Shown: positions 24,542 to 33,851, counted from the first letter of the stretch. The stretch is DNA of 64,000 nucleotides from an uncultured Bacteroidales bacterium (GCA_934725015.1 CAKVAS010000004.1:62001-126000), one strand, 5' to 3'. The notes: generated by a model not told the origin, from the letters alone. A program made the numbers and translations.

Positions 24542-25450
24542 TTACCATTCGTAGCCGAACCTCTTCAGTTCCTTCTTGCTCTCCCTCCAGCCGTCATCGA
24601 CCTTGACGAAGAGGTTGAGAAAGACCTTCTTCTGGAAGAAATCCTCCATGTCGATGCGCGCCTGCGTGCCGACCTTCTTCAGCATCGCGCCTCCCTTTCC
24701 GATGATGATTCCCTTCTGGGACTCCCTCATCACATAGATTACGGCGCTGATTTCATATCTCTCCTCGCCCTCCATGAACTGCTCCACGACGACCTCGCAG
24801 CTGTACGGCACCTCCTGGGAATAGTTCAGGAAAATCTTCTCCCGGATAATCTCCGATGCGAAGAATCGCAGGTTCTTGTCCGTGAACACATCCTTGTCAT
24901 ACCACGGCGGAGCAACGGGCAGTGCGGCGACAATCGCGTCATAGATGTTTTCGAGATTGAACCTTTCCTGTGCCGACGCCGGGAATATGGTCGCCTTCGG
25001 CAGCCTTTCCTTCCACCACGCCATCAGCTCCAGCACCTTTTCCTGCGTGCTTATGTCTATCTTGTTGATGACCAGCACAATCGGGCATTCGAGTCTCTGG
25101 AGCTTCGCAATCCACTCCTCGTTCTTGTCAGGCTTCTCCACGGTGTCCGTCACATAGAGGATGATGTCCGCGTCGCCGATTGCCGTCTCCACGAAATTCA
25201 TCATGCTCTCCTGCAGGCGGTAGTTCGGCTTCAGGATTCCCGGGGTGTCGGAATAGACAATCTGGTAGTCGTCCCCGTTCACTATTCCCATAATCCTGTG
25301 CCGCGTCGTCTGTGCCTTGGCCGTGACTATGGACAGCTTTTCACCGACAAGGGCGTTCATAAGAGTGGATTTGCCGACATTCGGATTCCCGATGATGTTG
25401 ACAAATCCAGCCCTGTGCCTTGTGGTTACATTATTCTTGTTCTCGCTCAT
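24542..25450 (-). CDS. era: GTPase Era
   Basis: 302 residues. Ribosome-assembly GTPase that binds the 3' end of 16S rRNA. G1 GNPNVGKS (21-28), G3 DTPGI, G4 NKID and a C-terminal KH domain with GIIIGKGGAMLKKVG. Length and order are those of standard Era. It lies 16 nt upstream of the topoisomerase gene on the same strand and 12 nt downstream of the pseudouridine synthase, so co-transcription is likely. Confidence 0.96.
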   Translation of the reverse strand: MSENKNNVTTRHRAGFVNIIGNPNVGKSTLMNALVGEKLSIVTAKAQTTRHRIMGIVNGDDYQIVYSDTPGILKPNYRLQESMMNFVETAIGDADIILYVTDTVEKPDKNEEWIAKLQRLECPIVLVINKIDISTQEKVLELMAWWKERLPKATIFPASAQERFNLENIYDAIVAALPVAPPWYDKDVFTDKNLRFFASEIIREKIFLNYSQEVPYSCEVVVEQFMEGEERYEISAVIYVMRESQKGIIIGKGGAMLKKVGTQARIDMEDFFQKKVFLNLFVKVDDGWRESKKELKRFGYEW

Positions 25451-25462
25451 GACTTGCGCGGA

Positions 25463-26959
25463 CTAAATGTACGCGCCCATCTTGAGGATATTGACCTCGC
25501 CCTCGGTGAGGTAGCGCCAGTCGCCCCTCTTGAGGTTCTTCTTGGTGAGGCCCGCGAAATAGACCCTGTCAAGCGCCTTCACGTCGTAGCCGAGCGATTC
25601 GAAGATGCGGCGGACGATGCGGTTCTTGCCGGAGTGGATTTCGATTCCTATCTTGCGGTGGTCGTTCTCCTCGATGTAGTCGAGGGCGTCAGCCGCGACA
25701 TCTCCGTCCGAAAGCGTCACGCCCGCGAGAATCTTGTCATAATCCTCCTGCGAGAGGTCCTTGTCAAGCGAAACCTGATAGATTTTCTTCTTGTCGTATG
25801 CAGGGTGCGTGAGCCTTTCGGCAATCTCCCCGTCGTTGGTGAACATCAGCACTCCGGTGGTGTTCTTGTCGAGCCGTCCCACAGGGAACACCCTCGCGGT
25901 GCATTTCTTCAGAAGGTCCATCACGGTCTTCTCGGCGTGCGGGTCGGAAGTCGTGGTCACGAAGCCCTTGGGTTTGTTCATAACGATATAGACCTTCTCC
26001 TCGCCGTGAAGCCTCTCCCCGTTGAAGCGGACATCGTCCTTGGTGACGTTGATTTTCGTTCCGAGCTCGGTGACCACGCTTCCGTTGACGGTTACGCAGC
26101 CCGCGAGTATGAAGTTGTCGGCCTCGCGCCTTGAGCATATTCCGGAATTGGCGATGTACTTGTTCAGACGGCACTCCTCCTTGAACGGAATTGCCACGTT
26201 GTCGTTGTCGGACAGCCTCTCCTGCTCGAATTCCTTCCTCCTGTTAATCATCTGCCCGATTCCGCTCTCGTCCTCGGCGCGGAACATCGGCTTAGGTGCA
26301 GGACGTTTCTTGCCTCCCTTCGCTCCCGGCTTGCCGCCGAATCCCGGCTTTCCTCCCGGAGCCGCCTTCTTGAATCCCGGCTTTCTGTCGCCGTTGAAGG
26401 AAGGCTTCCTTCCCTCTCCGTAGGACGGTTTCCTGTTCTCGCCGAAGCCGCGGCGCTCTCCGGAAGGCCTCTCACCGCCGAACGACGGCTTCCTGTCCCC
26501 GTAGGAACGGCGCTCTCCGTAGCTGTTCTCTCCATCTGCCTGACGGAACTGCCTGCGCTCTCCCGAAGGCCTGTCGCTGCCGTAGGATGGTTTCCTGTCT
26601 CCGTAAGGTCTCCTCTCACCGCCGAACGACGGCTTCCTGTCCCCGTAGGAACGGCGCTCTCCGTGGCTGTTCTCGCCCTCAGCGGACGCGCGGTATGGCC
26701 TTGCCGGCCTGTCACCGAAGCTTCTTCTCTCTCCGTAAGGTTTCCTTTCTCCGTAAGGACGGCGTTCACCCCTCTCTGCGAAGGCCTCTCCGCTGTCCGA
26801 TGACGTGATGTACGGGCGCTCCTCCCTTTTGCCCGTGATGATGCGGCGGCGTCTCCCGCCATTCTCTGAATGTGACCTGTAAGGTCTTGATTCGTTGTTG
26901 CCGTACTCCCTACGGCCTTCAGTGCTGTGGTCGTTACCACCTCTTTCGTTGTTCTCCAT
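25463..26959 (-). CDS. rRNA pseudouridine synthase (RsuA/RluB family) with repetitive N-terminal extension
   Basis: 498 residues. The enzyme part starts near residue 235: S4 domain CRLNKYIANSGICSRREADN, then VNGSVVTELGTKI, MNKPKGFVTTTSDPH and the catalytic GRLDKNTTGVLMFTNDG with Asp364, and IHSGKNRIVRRIFESLGYDV. It converts uridine to pseudouridine in large- or small-subunit rRNA. The first about 230 residues are Arg/Gly/Tyr/Ser-rich repeats (RRSYGDRKPSFGGER, RRPYGDRKP and similar), likely disordered and RNA-binding. Bacteroidetes homologues often carry such extensions. Substrate site (RluB, RluF or RsuA type) cannot be told. Confidence 0.9.
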   Translation of the reverse strand: MENNERGGNDHSTEGRREYGNNESRPYRSHSENGGRRRRIITGKREERPYITSSDSGEAFAERGERRPYGERKPYGERRSFGDRPARPYRASAEGENSHGERRSYGDRKPSFGGERRPYGDRKPSYGSDRPSGERRQFRQADGENSYGERRSYGDRKPSFGGERPSGERRGFGENRKPSYGEGRKPSFNGDRKPGFKKAAPGGKPGFGGKPGAKGGKKRPAPKPMFRAEDESGIGQMINRRKEFEQERLSDNDNVAIPFKEECRLNKYIANSGICSRREADNFILAGCVTVNGSVVTELGTKINVTKDDVRFNGERLHGEEKVYIVMNKPKGFVTTTSDPHAEKTVMDLLKKCTARVFPVGRLDKNTTGVLMFTNDGEIAERLTHPAYDKKKIYQVSLDKDLSQEDYDKILAGVTLSDGDVAADALDYIEENDHRKIGIEIHSGKNRIVRRIFESLGYDVKALDRVYFAGLTKKNLKRGDWRYLTEGEVNILKMGAYI

Positions 26960-27026
26960 TTTCTTTGCCTTTCCGGCGTTTAAAGATTAAATATTCCTGA
27001 CTTCACGTCAGCCTGATATGATTGTT

Positions 27027-27821
27027 CTATTTTAATTTGAATATATACGTAATAGTTCCGTATTGCTTCATCTTCGTCACGTCCGTGGTCTTCGAGAACC
27101 TCGCCTCCATCGCCGCGTTCCGTGCCGCGTTCCACAGAGTCTTGTCCGTGACGGTCGTCCCGTCGGCTCCCGGTATCGCCTCGATGACCTTGCCGTTCTG
27201 ATCGACCGCTATCCTGACAACGACCGTGCCTTCCTTCTGGATGTTGTAGGCCGGCCGTGCAAGATGCCCGACTACGCTGCGTCCCTCAAGCCTCGCGTTC
27301 GGCTCTCCGGAAATCTTCCCGCGTTCCACGTTTCCGCTCGCGTGCCCTGTCTCCAGCTCGTCGCTTGCGGTGTGTGCGGTCTGCGGCGCGAGCGTGTCCT
27401 TCGCCTCCGGATTGTCCGCGGCATGGAACAGCGCCCTTCTGTTTATCTCCTTCTCGCGTTTAGGCTCGTTCACCTCCACGTCCCCGTCCGGCCCTACGGT
27501 AGCCTCCTGCGCGACATTCTGTTTCGTCCCCTCCATCTGTGCCTTCGACATTTTCACCAGCTCGTCCGGCCTTGTCCTGTCAGGCTCCGGCGACTTTACC
27601 CGCGTCCGGCTCCATCTCCTTTCAGGCTTCACCTCCTCAACCTCCGGGTCGTCAAAATCAATCAGAATCTCCTCCCTCTCCGGAGGCGGCGGGTCCAGAT
27701 ATGTCATTCCGGCAAAGCACGCGCAGGACAACGCCACAGCATGCACCGCCACCGTCAGCCCTATTCCGGCCGCCCGCGACAGCTTCCTCTGCTTTTCCCT
27801 GTCCTGCTTGTACTCTTCCAT
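27027..27821 (-). CDS. tonB: TonB-family energy transducer
   Basis: 264 residues. Short cytoplasmic tail, one N-terminal transmembrane helix (GIGLTVAVHAVALSCACFAG), a Pro/Glu-rich periplasmic linker beginning DPPPPEREEILIDF, and a C-terminal TonB domain (AYNIQKEGTVVVRIAVDQNGKVIEA, ARNAAMEARFSKT, YGTITYIFKLK). It couples the inner-membrane proton gradient to outer-membrane transporters such as the SusC protein of this window. It lies 1 nt from exbD on the same strand. Confidence 0.9.
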   Translation of the reverse strand: MEEYKQDREKQRKLSRAAGIGLTVAVHAVALSCACFAGMTYLDPPPPEREEILIDFDDPEVEEVKPERRWSRTRVKSPEPDRTRPDELVKMSKAQMEGTKQNVAQEATVGPDGDVEVNEPKREKEINRRALFHAADNPEAKDTLAPQTAHTASDELETGHASGNVERGKISGEPNARLEGRSVVGHLARPAYNIQKEGTVVVRIAVDQNGKVIEAIPGADGTTVTDKTLWNAARNAAMEARFSKTTDVTKMKQYGTITYIFKLK

Positions 27822-27822
27822 T

Positions 27823-28233
27823 CTATTCTGGCTGTGTTGCCATTATCACTTTATAATGATTGCGTTTCGCAATGTTCATCACCTGCACCACTTCCTTGAT
27901 CGGAACCGTCTCGTCCGCATAAATCGAGAAAGTCGGGTCGTCCTCGCCCTGAAGCAGGTCAATCAGGTCGTCCTCCACCTCGCCGAACGGAACCGGGTTC
28001 CTGTCCCCGTTTATATGATAGGTGTAGTCCCCGTTCCCGTGGTCGGCAATCGAAACGCTCACCGTGGCCTTTGCCGACACCTGTCCCGTGCTCTTGGGGA
28101 GCATGAGCTTCAGCGCGTTCGGGCTTATCAGCGTCGATGTGACCAGAAAGAATATGAGGAGCAGGAACACGATGTCCGTCATCGAAGACATCGAGAATCC
28201 CGAATCCACCTTTGTTGTTCTCCTTATAGCCAT
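27823..28233 (-). CDS. exbD: ExbD/TolR-family biopolymer transport protein
   Basis: 136 residues. One N-terminal transmembrane helix (MSSMTDIVFLLLIFFLVTST) with the proton-relaying Asp in MTDIVF, then a small periplasmic domain (KLMLPKSTGQ, IYADETVPIKEVVQVMNIAK). Works with ExbB and TonB. Standard length; 44 nt after exbB. Confidence 0.93.
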   Translation of the reverse strand: MAIRRTTKVDSGFSMSSMTDIVFLLLIFFLVTSTLISPNALKLMLPKSTGQVSAKATVSVSIADHGNGDYTYHINGDRNPVPFGEVEDDLIDLLQGEDDPTFSIYADETVPIKEVVQVMNIAKRNHYKVIMATQPE

Positions 28234-28277
28234 ATTCCCTAAACTATCTGTATTCTCAAAGTATCAGTCGCTTACCC

Positions 28278-28991
28278 TTATTTCCCGCTCTCCGCAGGCT
28301 CGTGAAGAAGATCCATGAAGTCAATCGTGACCGACTCCATCTTGAACACGAGGTTTGAAATCTGCGAGGTCAGGTAGTTGTAGGCGAAGTATGCGAGGAT
28401 TCCGACGACGAGACCTCCGACGGTCGTCACCATCGCCTCGTAAATGCCTCCGGCGAGCAGCGATATGTCGATGTTGCTGCCTGCGGTGGACATATTGAAG
28501 AATGCCCGGATCATTCCGGTCACCGTTCCGAGGAATCCGATCATAGGCGCTCCTCCGGCGATTGTCGCCAGCATGGGCAGACCCTTCTCAAGCCTTGCGA
28601 CCTCGACGCTGCCCATGTTCTCGACGGCAGTCTGGATGTCCTGAAGCGGCCTTCCGATTCTCTCGATACCCTTCTCGACAAGCCTTGCCGACGGTGTGTC
28701 ATATTTCTGGCAGAGCGAAACCGCCGACTTTATCTTTCCCTCGTGTATGAGGTCCCTGATTTCATTCATGAAGTTCTTTTCCACCTTCCCGGCCTTGTGA
28801 ATCATCCACCATTTGCTCGCGAAGATATAGACTGCCACGATTGAGAGCAGAAGCAGCACAATCATCAGCCATCCGCCGGACTTGGCCAGCTCGAAGTAAG
28901 ACATCTTCACCTCCTGCTGCACAGGAGTCGCCACGACCTCCGAAACCGTCGCCGCCGTGTCCGCAATGCTCTGAAGTAAGCTTAATGACAT
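28278..28991 (-). CDS. exbB: ExbB/TolQ/MotA-family proton channel
   Basis: 237 residues from ATG 28991 (MSLSLLQSIADTAATVSE). Transmembrane helices at about 37-58 (GGWLMIVLLLLSIVAVYIFA), 145-170 (TIAGGAPMIGFLGTVTGMI) and 185-215 (GGIYEAMVTTVGGLVVGILA), with the conserved GFLGTVTGM and TTVGGL motifs. It forms the pentameric proton channel that powers TonB. The frame is open further upstream to 29099 but a -7 box at 29033-29040 shows that the start is 28991. First gene of exbB-exbD-tonB. Confidence 0.93.
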   Translation of the reverse strand: MSLSLLQSIADTAATVSEVVATPVQQEVKMSYFELAKSGGWLMIVLLLLSIVAVYIFASKWWMIHKAGKVEKNFMNEIRDLIHEGKIKSAVSLCQKYDTPSARLVEKGIERIGRPLQDIQTAVENMGSVEVARLEKGLPMLATIAGGAPMIGFLGTVTGMIRAFFNMSTAGSNIDISLLAGGIYEAMVTTVGGLVVGILAYFAYNYLTSQISNLVFKMESVTIDFMDLLHEPAESGK

Positions 28992-29032
28992 ATCCCTTAA
29001 GTTTAAAATTTTCTCAAAAAACAAATAACCCG

Positions 29033-29040
29033 CAAAGATA
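29033..29040 (-). promoter_or_regulatory. -7 box of exbB-exbD-tonB operon
   Basis: The minus strand reads TATCTTTG (TAnnTTTG), 41 nt upstream of ATG 28991. Confidence 0.6.
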
Positions 29041-29086
29041 CAAATTTTCTCGAAATCCTGCCGATGAAATTTACGGCATCGCGCCA

Positions 29087-30214
29087 TCACAGCAGCCATT
29101 CAGTCCAGTTGTCGGGAGTGACGATGGCGGTCTGCTCGACGTCATAGGTTTCGAGGAATGCCTTGGGCAATTTAGTTGAGGCTTTTTTAGGGTTGAACTT
29201 CATCTCGAACAAAGTGAAGCGTCCGTCTTTCTCTTCTACATAATCAATTTCCTGCTGCCGGGTGGTGCGCCAGAAATAGCTTTTCGCTAAATTTCCGGCA
29301 TAATGATTCTGTTTCATCCGTTCGCCTATCACAAAGTTCTCCCATAGCGCTCCTGTGTCCTGACGCATGGAGAGAGGGGCGAAGTTCTGAAGAATTGCGT
29401 TACGGATGCCATTGTCGTAGAAATATATCTTCTTGCTTTTTTTCAGTTCGGTTCGCAGGTTACGGCTGAATCCGTTGAGGCGAAACACGACGAAACACTT
29501 TTCCAGCAGGTCAATGTATTTCTCCACTGTCTTGTTGTCCGTTCCTACGGTTTGGGCGAGTTCGTTGTAGGACACTTCGGATGACAGCTGCAGGGCAAGG
29601 GCGGTCAGAAGCTTTTCGAGCAGGACAGGTCTGCGGATGTCCTCTATGGCAAGCAGATCTTTATATAGGTAGCTTCCGGCGATGTCCATCAATATCTTCT
29701 TCGATTCTTCCGGGCGGGAGAAAACTTCCGGATATGACCCGTAAATCAGCCTCTGTTCAAGAGTCTGTCTGACATGGAGCAGTCCTTCGGATGCACAAAT
29801 CTCGGCGGATGAAATTGGAAAAAGCTGATATTCAAATTTCCTTCCGGTCAGAGGTTCATTCAATTTATTCCGAAGTTCAAATGAAGATGAACCGGTGACA
29901 AGCAGCTGGATGTCGGGGAAATTGTCAACTATGCGTTTCAGTGTCATCCCGATTCCTGAAACAGACTGGGCCTCGTCAATCATCACAATCCGGTTCTTTC
30001 CGATGAGCAGCTTCAAGTCCGATGTGCCGGCATCCGTCAGCAGTGTCCGGACTTCAGGCTCGTCACAGTTCAGGCGTAGAACAGGCTCGTCGCAGTGCTC
30101 CAGAAGCATATTGAACAAAGTGCTTTTCCCGACCTGCCGAGCTCCGATGACAACGATAGCCTTCCTCTGGAACATGTCATTCTCTATCACGTCCTGTAAT
30201 GTGCGCCTTATCAT
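29087..30214 (-). CDS. AAA_14/DUF4143 ATPase, short form
   Basis: 375 residues. Walker A GARQVGKST at about 24-32, Walker B IVMIDEAQ, sensor LLVTGSSSFEL, a winged helix VSYNELAQTVGTDNKTVEKYI and a C-terminal DUF4143 part with QQEIDYVEEKDGRFTLFEMKF (E-x-D ... E-x-K nuclease-fold pattern). It is about 70 residues shorter than the paralogues at 6189 and 33852 and more distant in sequence. Its 3' end lies 46 bp before the exbB promoter. Role unknown; upstream iterons at 30256-30325. Confidence 0.88.
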   Translation of the reverse strand: MIRRTLQDVIENDMFQRKAIVVIGARQVGKSTLFNMLLEHCDEPVLRLNCDEPEVRTLLTDAGTSDLKLLIGKNRIVMIDEAQSVSGIGMTLKRIVDNFPDIQLLVTGSSSFELRNKLNEPLTGRKFEYQLFPISSAEICASEGLLHVRQTLEQRLIYGSYPEVFSRPEESKKILMDIAGSYLYKDLLAIEDIRRPVLLEKLLTALALQLSSEVSYNELAQTVGTDNKTVEKYIDLLEKCFVVFRLNGFSRNLRTELKKSKKIYFYDNGIRNAILQNFAPLSMRQDTGALWENFVIGERMKQNHYAGNLAKSYFWRTTRQQEIDYVEEKDGRFTLFEMKFNPKKASTKLPKAFLETYDVEQTAIVTPDNWTEWLL

Positions 30215-30240
30215 ATCCTTATGATTTTAATTTATTGCAG

Positions 30241-30248
30241 CAAAGGTA
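30241..30248 (-). promoter_or_regulatory. -7 box of ATPase gene 29087-30214
   Basis: The minus strand reads TACCTTTG (TAnnTTTG), 26 nt before ATG 30214; the first iteron begins 7 bp upstream. Confidence 0.6.
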
Positions 30249-30255
30249 AGTAATC

Positions 30256-30325
30256 GGGACTATAATCCCAAATTTTATGTGAATTTTGGGATTACAATCC
30301 TAAAATTAAGCATAATTTTGGGACT
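30256..30325. repeat. GGGAYTAYAATCC iterons with exact 32-bp period
   Basis: GGGACTATAATCC, GGGATTACAATCC and GGGACTGAT begin at 30256, 30288 and 30320. The intervening stretches are A/T-rich and also similar (AAATTTTATGTGAATTTT against AAAATTAAGCATAATTTT). The array starts 7 bp upstream of the -7 box of the ATPase gene. Confidence 0.75.
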
Positions 30326-30635
30326 GATGAACTGTGCTTCATGCCTGTCTTCATAAAAACATTGATTGCTGCGGCGCTTGTAAATCCGAAATCATCGCAA
30401 ATGCAATACCTGCTTTCACAGTTGGCAAAAAAGAGAATCGCGCTTGATTCACACCGAGCGCGATTCAAATTCTAACCTAAAACTTAACCTATGAAAAAAC
30501 TATTCAATGAAATTCATTTGCAATGTCTGTGCCAAAGTCGTGAAATCTGTTCAAAAATAGATGAAAATTCGCATTTTTCTTGGAATGAATGTTATTTCTT
30601 CCCCGGGGATGTTGCAAAAGACTCGCGTTTCATTT
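30326..30635. other. intergenic region with a 10-bp hairpin, no convincing gene
   Basis: GAATCGCGCT (30435-30444) and AGCGCGATTC (30457-30466) form a perfect hairpin with a 12-nt loop. A 52-codon frame starts at 30491 after an AACCTAAAACTTAACCT leader, but its composition is not protein-like and it overlaps the end of the HAD gene. Confidence 0.5.
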
Positions 30636-31328
30636 TCAGAACTGGCTGATGACATGAGGAATGTCGAGGATGGACTCCACTTCAAAGACCCTGTCTGAGT
30701 CCGGCATCTCGGCGAACTCGTGCGCCCAGACCATCTCGTGCGGGACGTGAATCGCGCGGCCTCCGATTTCAATCACCGGGACTATGTCCGACTTGACGGA
30801 GTTTCCGACCATCACCAGTTCTTCGGGGGCGATGTCGAACTTGCGGCAGAGTTCGAGATAGTTCCTCCTGTCCTTGTTCTCCAGCACCTCTATGTGGTGG
30901 AAGTAGCGGTCAAGCCCGCACTGGCGGTACTTGCCCATCTGCTCCGTCAGGTCACCCTTCGTCGCCACGGCCATCTCCCAGCCCATTCCGCGCACTGTCT
31001 CGAGAGTCCGCTCCACTCCTTCTATTATATGGAGCTCATGGAAGGCGAGTTCCGTGATGATTTTCTTTATTCCGTAATATATCTCCTCCCGCAGGTTCCC
31101 GCCGCAGAGCTCGACTGCCGTGTCTGTCATTCCGAGCATATAGGTCTTGGAGCCGTAGCCGAAGAGGGGGATGTTCGCCTCCTGCTTCTCCCAGAGAGTC
31201 CGCTGTACGGCTTCCGCCTCGGTGTCCCTGTTCAGGAGCCCGGCAAATTCCTTTTCAGCGTTTCTGAAATAGCCCTCGTTTTCCCAGAGCGTGTCGTCGG
31301 CGTCGAAAAAGATTATTTTTTCAGTCAT
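30636..31328 (-). CDS. HAD-superfamily hydrolase
   Basis: 230 residues. Haloacid-dehalogenase-type phosphohydrolase: motif I FFDADDTLWENE with nucleophile Asp9 and Asp11, motif II around AVATKGD, motif III Lys around ENKDRRNY, motif IV VMVGNSVKSDIVPV. A helical cap lies between motifs I and II. Likely a small-molecule phosphatase; substrate unknown. It follows the cyclophilin gene by 18 nt on the same strand. Confidence 0.88.
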   Translation of the reverse strand: MTEKIIFFDADDTLWENEGYFRNAEKEFAGLLNRDTEAEAVQRTLWEKQEANIPLFGYGSKTYMLGMTDTAVELCGGNLREEIYYGIKKIITELAFHELHIIEGVERTLETVRGMGWEMAVATKGDLTEQMGKYRQCGLDRYFHHIEVLENKDRRNYLELCRKFDIAPEELVMVGNSVKSDIVPVIEIGGRAIHVPHEMVWAHEFAEMPDSDRVFEVESILDIPHVISQF

Positions 31329-31346
31329 TTCCTTTCCTCCCGCCGC

Positions 31347-32111
31347 TTAGTCTTTCTTCATTTCCGTTTCCTTCGCGAGGCTTTCGACCTTCGGGGCAGC
31401 GGTGCTGTCTGCATTCTGAACCTTGAGGCTGTCCTCCGTCTGAATTCCGGCGCTGTCGGCAGGTTCCTCCTGCGGCGTCTCGACCGGCCTTATCGTGATG
31501 ATGCGTATGTCATTCACCGGCCTGTCCCTTCTGTCCGTCGGCGCGGCGGCAATCCTGTCTATCACGTCCAGGCCGTCGATTGTCTCTCCGAACACGGTAT
31601 ATTGCCCGTCAAGGTGTATGCAGTTCATCTCGTCCTGGACTATGTAGAACTGCGAGCCGCTTGAGGACTTGCGCGGGTTGGCGACATCCCCCCGTCGAGC
31701 GGCCGCGAGCGCTCCCTTCTTGTGGTAGTATTCGCTGACGAACTCCGCCGGAATCGTGTAGTCCGGGCCGCCCTGTCCGTAGAGCTCTGTCTTGGAACTG
31801 TCGCGGGTGTAGGGGTCTCCGGTCTGAATCATGAAGCCGTTGATGACCCTATGGAAGAGCAGGCTGTCATAGTAGTGCTCGCTCACGAGCTTGCAGAAAT
31901 TGTCCCTGTGCCTTGGGGTCTTGCTGTAGAGTTTCACACGGATTGTTCCCTCCGTCGTGACGATGTCGAATTCCGGTTCGCTGTTCTGTACCATAATTAT
32001 ACTGTCTTTCTGTTCTTCCGCAACTTTTTTCCCGCCTTTGCGATTGCCGCATGAGGCAGCACATAAGCATATAGTTATGGCTGCCGCTAAGATGATACCT
32101 GTTCTTCTCAT
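31347..32111 (-). CDS. cyclophilin-type peptidylprolyl isomerase lipoprotein
   Basis: 254 residues from ATG 32111 (MRRTGIILAAAITICLCAASCGN), a lipoprotein signal; the 23 codons open upstream are outside it. The cyclophilin fold shows FDIVTTEGTIRVKLYSKTP, LFHRVINGFMIQTGDP, the SGSQFYIV strand and DGQYTVFGETIDGLDVI. It speeds proline isomerisation of exported proteins in the periplasm. A Glu/Ala/Ser-rich tail of about 50 residues follows the domain. Probable operon with the HAD hydrolase. Confidence 0.9.
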   Translation of the reverse strand: MRRTGIILAAAITICLCAASCGNRKGGKKVAEEQKDSIIMVQNSEPEFDIVTTEGTIRVKLYSKTPRHRDNFCKLVSEHYYDSLLFHRVINGFMIQTGDPYTRDSSKTELYGQGGPDYTIPAEFVSEYYHKKGALAAARRGDVANPRKSSSGSQFYIVQDEMNCIHLDGQYTVFGETIDGLDVIDRIAAAPTDRRDRPVNDIRIITIRPVETPQEEPADSAGIQTEDSLKVQNADSTAAPKVESLAKETEMKKD

Positions 32112-32282
32112 ATATGGCCTTATGATTTGCGCGGAGGGACTGTCCTCCGGATTTTGACGTGCAAAGTTAGAAAAAACCATTTGCTCCGCAAGCGGCGGGG
32201 TGTTAAAAATATATAAAAATTGACTAATTTTGCGCCGATGAAAAGAATGCTTCGGCTATATATTATATAGGTATATGTCATA

Positions 32283-33848
32283 ATGGCAAAGAATCCTCTG
32301 AAACAGCTTGCCGGCGAGACCGCCGTCTATGGGCTGAGCACGATACTCGCCCGCATAATAAATTTCCTCTTCGTCCCGTTCTACACGAGGCTGCTCACCA
32401 CGGCGAGCTATGGCGTGGTGACCGAGTTCATGGCCTACATAGCCGTGCTGCAGGTGGTTCTCGTCATGGGGCTGGAGACCGGGTGCTTCCGCTTCGCCAA
32501 CAAGGAGGGAGCGCAGCCGAACAGGGTATATTCGAGCGCCCTTGCGATGGTGAGCGCGGTGAGCTTCGCCTTCCTCGCGCTGATGATTGTCTTCGCGAAG
32601 CCGCTCGCGCATCTTCTGGGCTACGACGGCTACGGGAGCTGCATGATGTATATGGGCGGAATACTCGCGCTGGACAGCATCACTGCCATCCTCTTCGCGA
32701 AGCTCCGGCAGGAGCACCGCGCCGTCAGGTTCGCCGTGTTCAAGACCGTGAAGATTCTGGTGGAGACGGGGGCGAACATCCTGCTTTTCTTCCCGTTCGT
32801 GTCCTTCTGTTCCCGCCGGGCGGCCGCTCTCGGGGTCGAGGTCTCGCAGCTCACCCCTTCCGACGTGTGGCTGCTGCATTTCATAAGCCCGACTCCCGAC
32901 TTCAGCTATGTGATTTTCGCGATTTTCCTCAGCTGCATAGTCTGTGCGCTGCTTTTCATTCCGGACCTCATACGCCTGAACTTCGAGTTCGACGGACGGC
33001 TGCTCCGGCAGATGCTCGCATATTCCCTTCCTCTGATGGTTGCGGCTCTCCCGGGAATAGTCAACGACTTTCTCGACCGCATACTCTTCCGTTTCCTCGA
33101 CACCAACGCGGAGCAGTGGCAGTCGAGCCTCGGCGTCTTTCAGGCGGCGGTGAAGCTTGCGGTCATCATGAACCTCTTCATCCAGATGTTCCGTTTCGCG
33201 GCCGAGCCGTTCTTTTTCCAAAGGGCGAAGGACCGGGGCAGCAAGGAACTCTACGCGAGGGTCATGGAACTCTTCACGGCGTTCTGCGGACTCGTGTTCC
33301 TCGGCGTCATATATTATATAGACATCATCTCGCTGCTTCTCGGGCGCAATTTCCGCAGCGGGGTCGGCGTGGTTCCGATAATGCTCTTCTCCTACATGAT
33401 TTTAGGGATGCTCTTCAACGTGTCGATGTGGTATAAGCTCTCCGGCAAGACGAACATGGCAATCTGGATTACCTCGGCGGGACTTGTCGTGACGCTCGTC
33501 GTCAATTTCGTCTTCATGCCTGAATATTCCTACTGGGCGGCGGCCTTCGGGCATCTCGCCAGCTATGTGACGATGTTCGTCCTCAGCGCGGTCCTCGGGC
33601 AGAAGCATTGGCCGATTCCCTACCGCTGGGGCCGCATCCTCGGCACCCTCGCCCTGATGTTCCTCTTCTACGGTGTCGCGACCCTGATTGACACCCAGCT
33701 TTTCCACTTCGCCGGCTGGGAGACCGACCGCCTCCTCCTCCGGTGGAAGCTCGGGGTCCACACCGTCCTTCTCCTCGGCTACCTCGCATCAGCTTGGGCG
33801 CTCCTCCGCAAGGGCATTCCTGCCGACGAACAGGCCGTCGTCAGCTGA
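32283..33848 (+). CDS. Wzx/MATE-like polysaccharide flippase
   Basis: 521 residues with about 12-14 hydrophobic segments. It starts LKQLAGETAVYGLSTILARIINFLFVPFYTR, typical of oligosaccharide flippases, with MGLETGCFRFAN soon after. It would move lipid-linked glycan or a lipid carrier across the inner membrane. No glycosyltransferase genes are adjacent, so the substrate cannot be inferred. It ends 3 bp from the convergent ATPase gene stop. Confidence 0.85.
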   Translation: MAKNPLKQLAGETAVYGLSTILARIINFLFVPFYTRLLTTASYGVVTEFMAYIAVLQVVLVMGLETGCFRFANKEGAQPNRVYSSALAMVSAVSFAFLALMIVFAKPLAHLLGYDGYGSCMMYMGGILALDSITAILFAKLRQEHRAVRFAVFKTVKILVETGANILLFFPFVSFCSRRAAALGVEVSQLTPSDVWLLHFISPTPDFSYVIFAIFLSCIVCALLFIPDLIRLNFEFDGRLLRQMLAYSLPLMVAALPGIVNDFLDRILFRFLDTNAEQWQSSLGVFQAAVKLAVIMNLFIQMFRFAAEPFFFQRAKDRGSKELYARVMELFTAFCGLVFLGVIYYIDIISLLLGRNFRSGVGVVPIMLFSYMILGMLFNVSMWYKLSGKTNMAIWITSAGLVVTLVVNFVFMPEYSYWAAAFGHLASYVTMFVLSAVLGQKHWPIPYRWGRILGTLALMFLFYGVATLIDTQLFHFAGWETDRLLLRWKLGVHTVLLLGYLASAWALLRKGIPADEQAVVS

Positions 33849-33851
33849 CGG

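Noticed and set aside
24257..26134. Long plus-strand frame of 625 codons
   Set aside because: It is antisense to era, the pseudouridine synthase and the topoisomerase start; a product of high-GC codon bias. The same applies to other long antisense frames, for example at 32256-33221, 38804-39883 and 49443-50930.
30491..30649. Possible 52-residue protein after an AACCTAAAACTTAACCT leader
   Set aside because: No recognisable content, Cys/His/Phe-rich composition unlike neighbours, and its end overlaps the convergent HAD gene.
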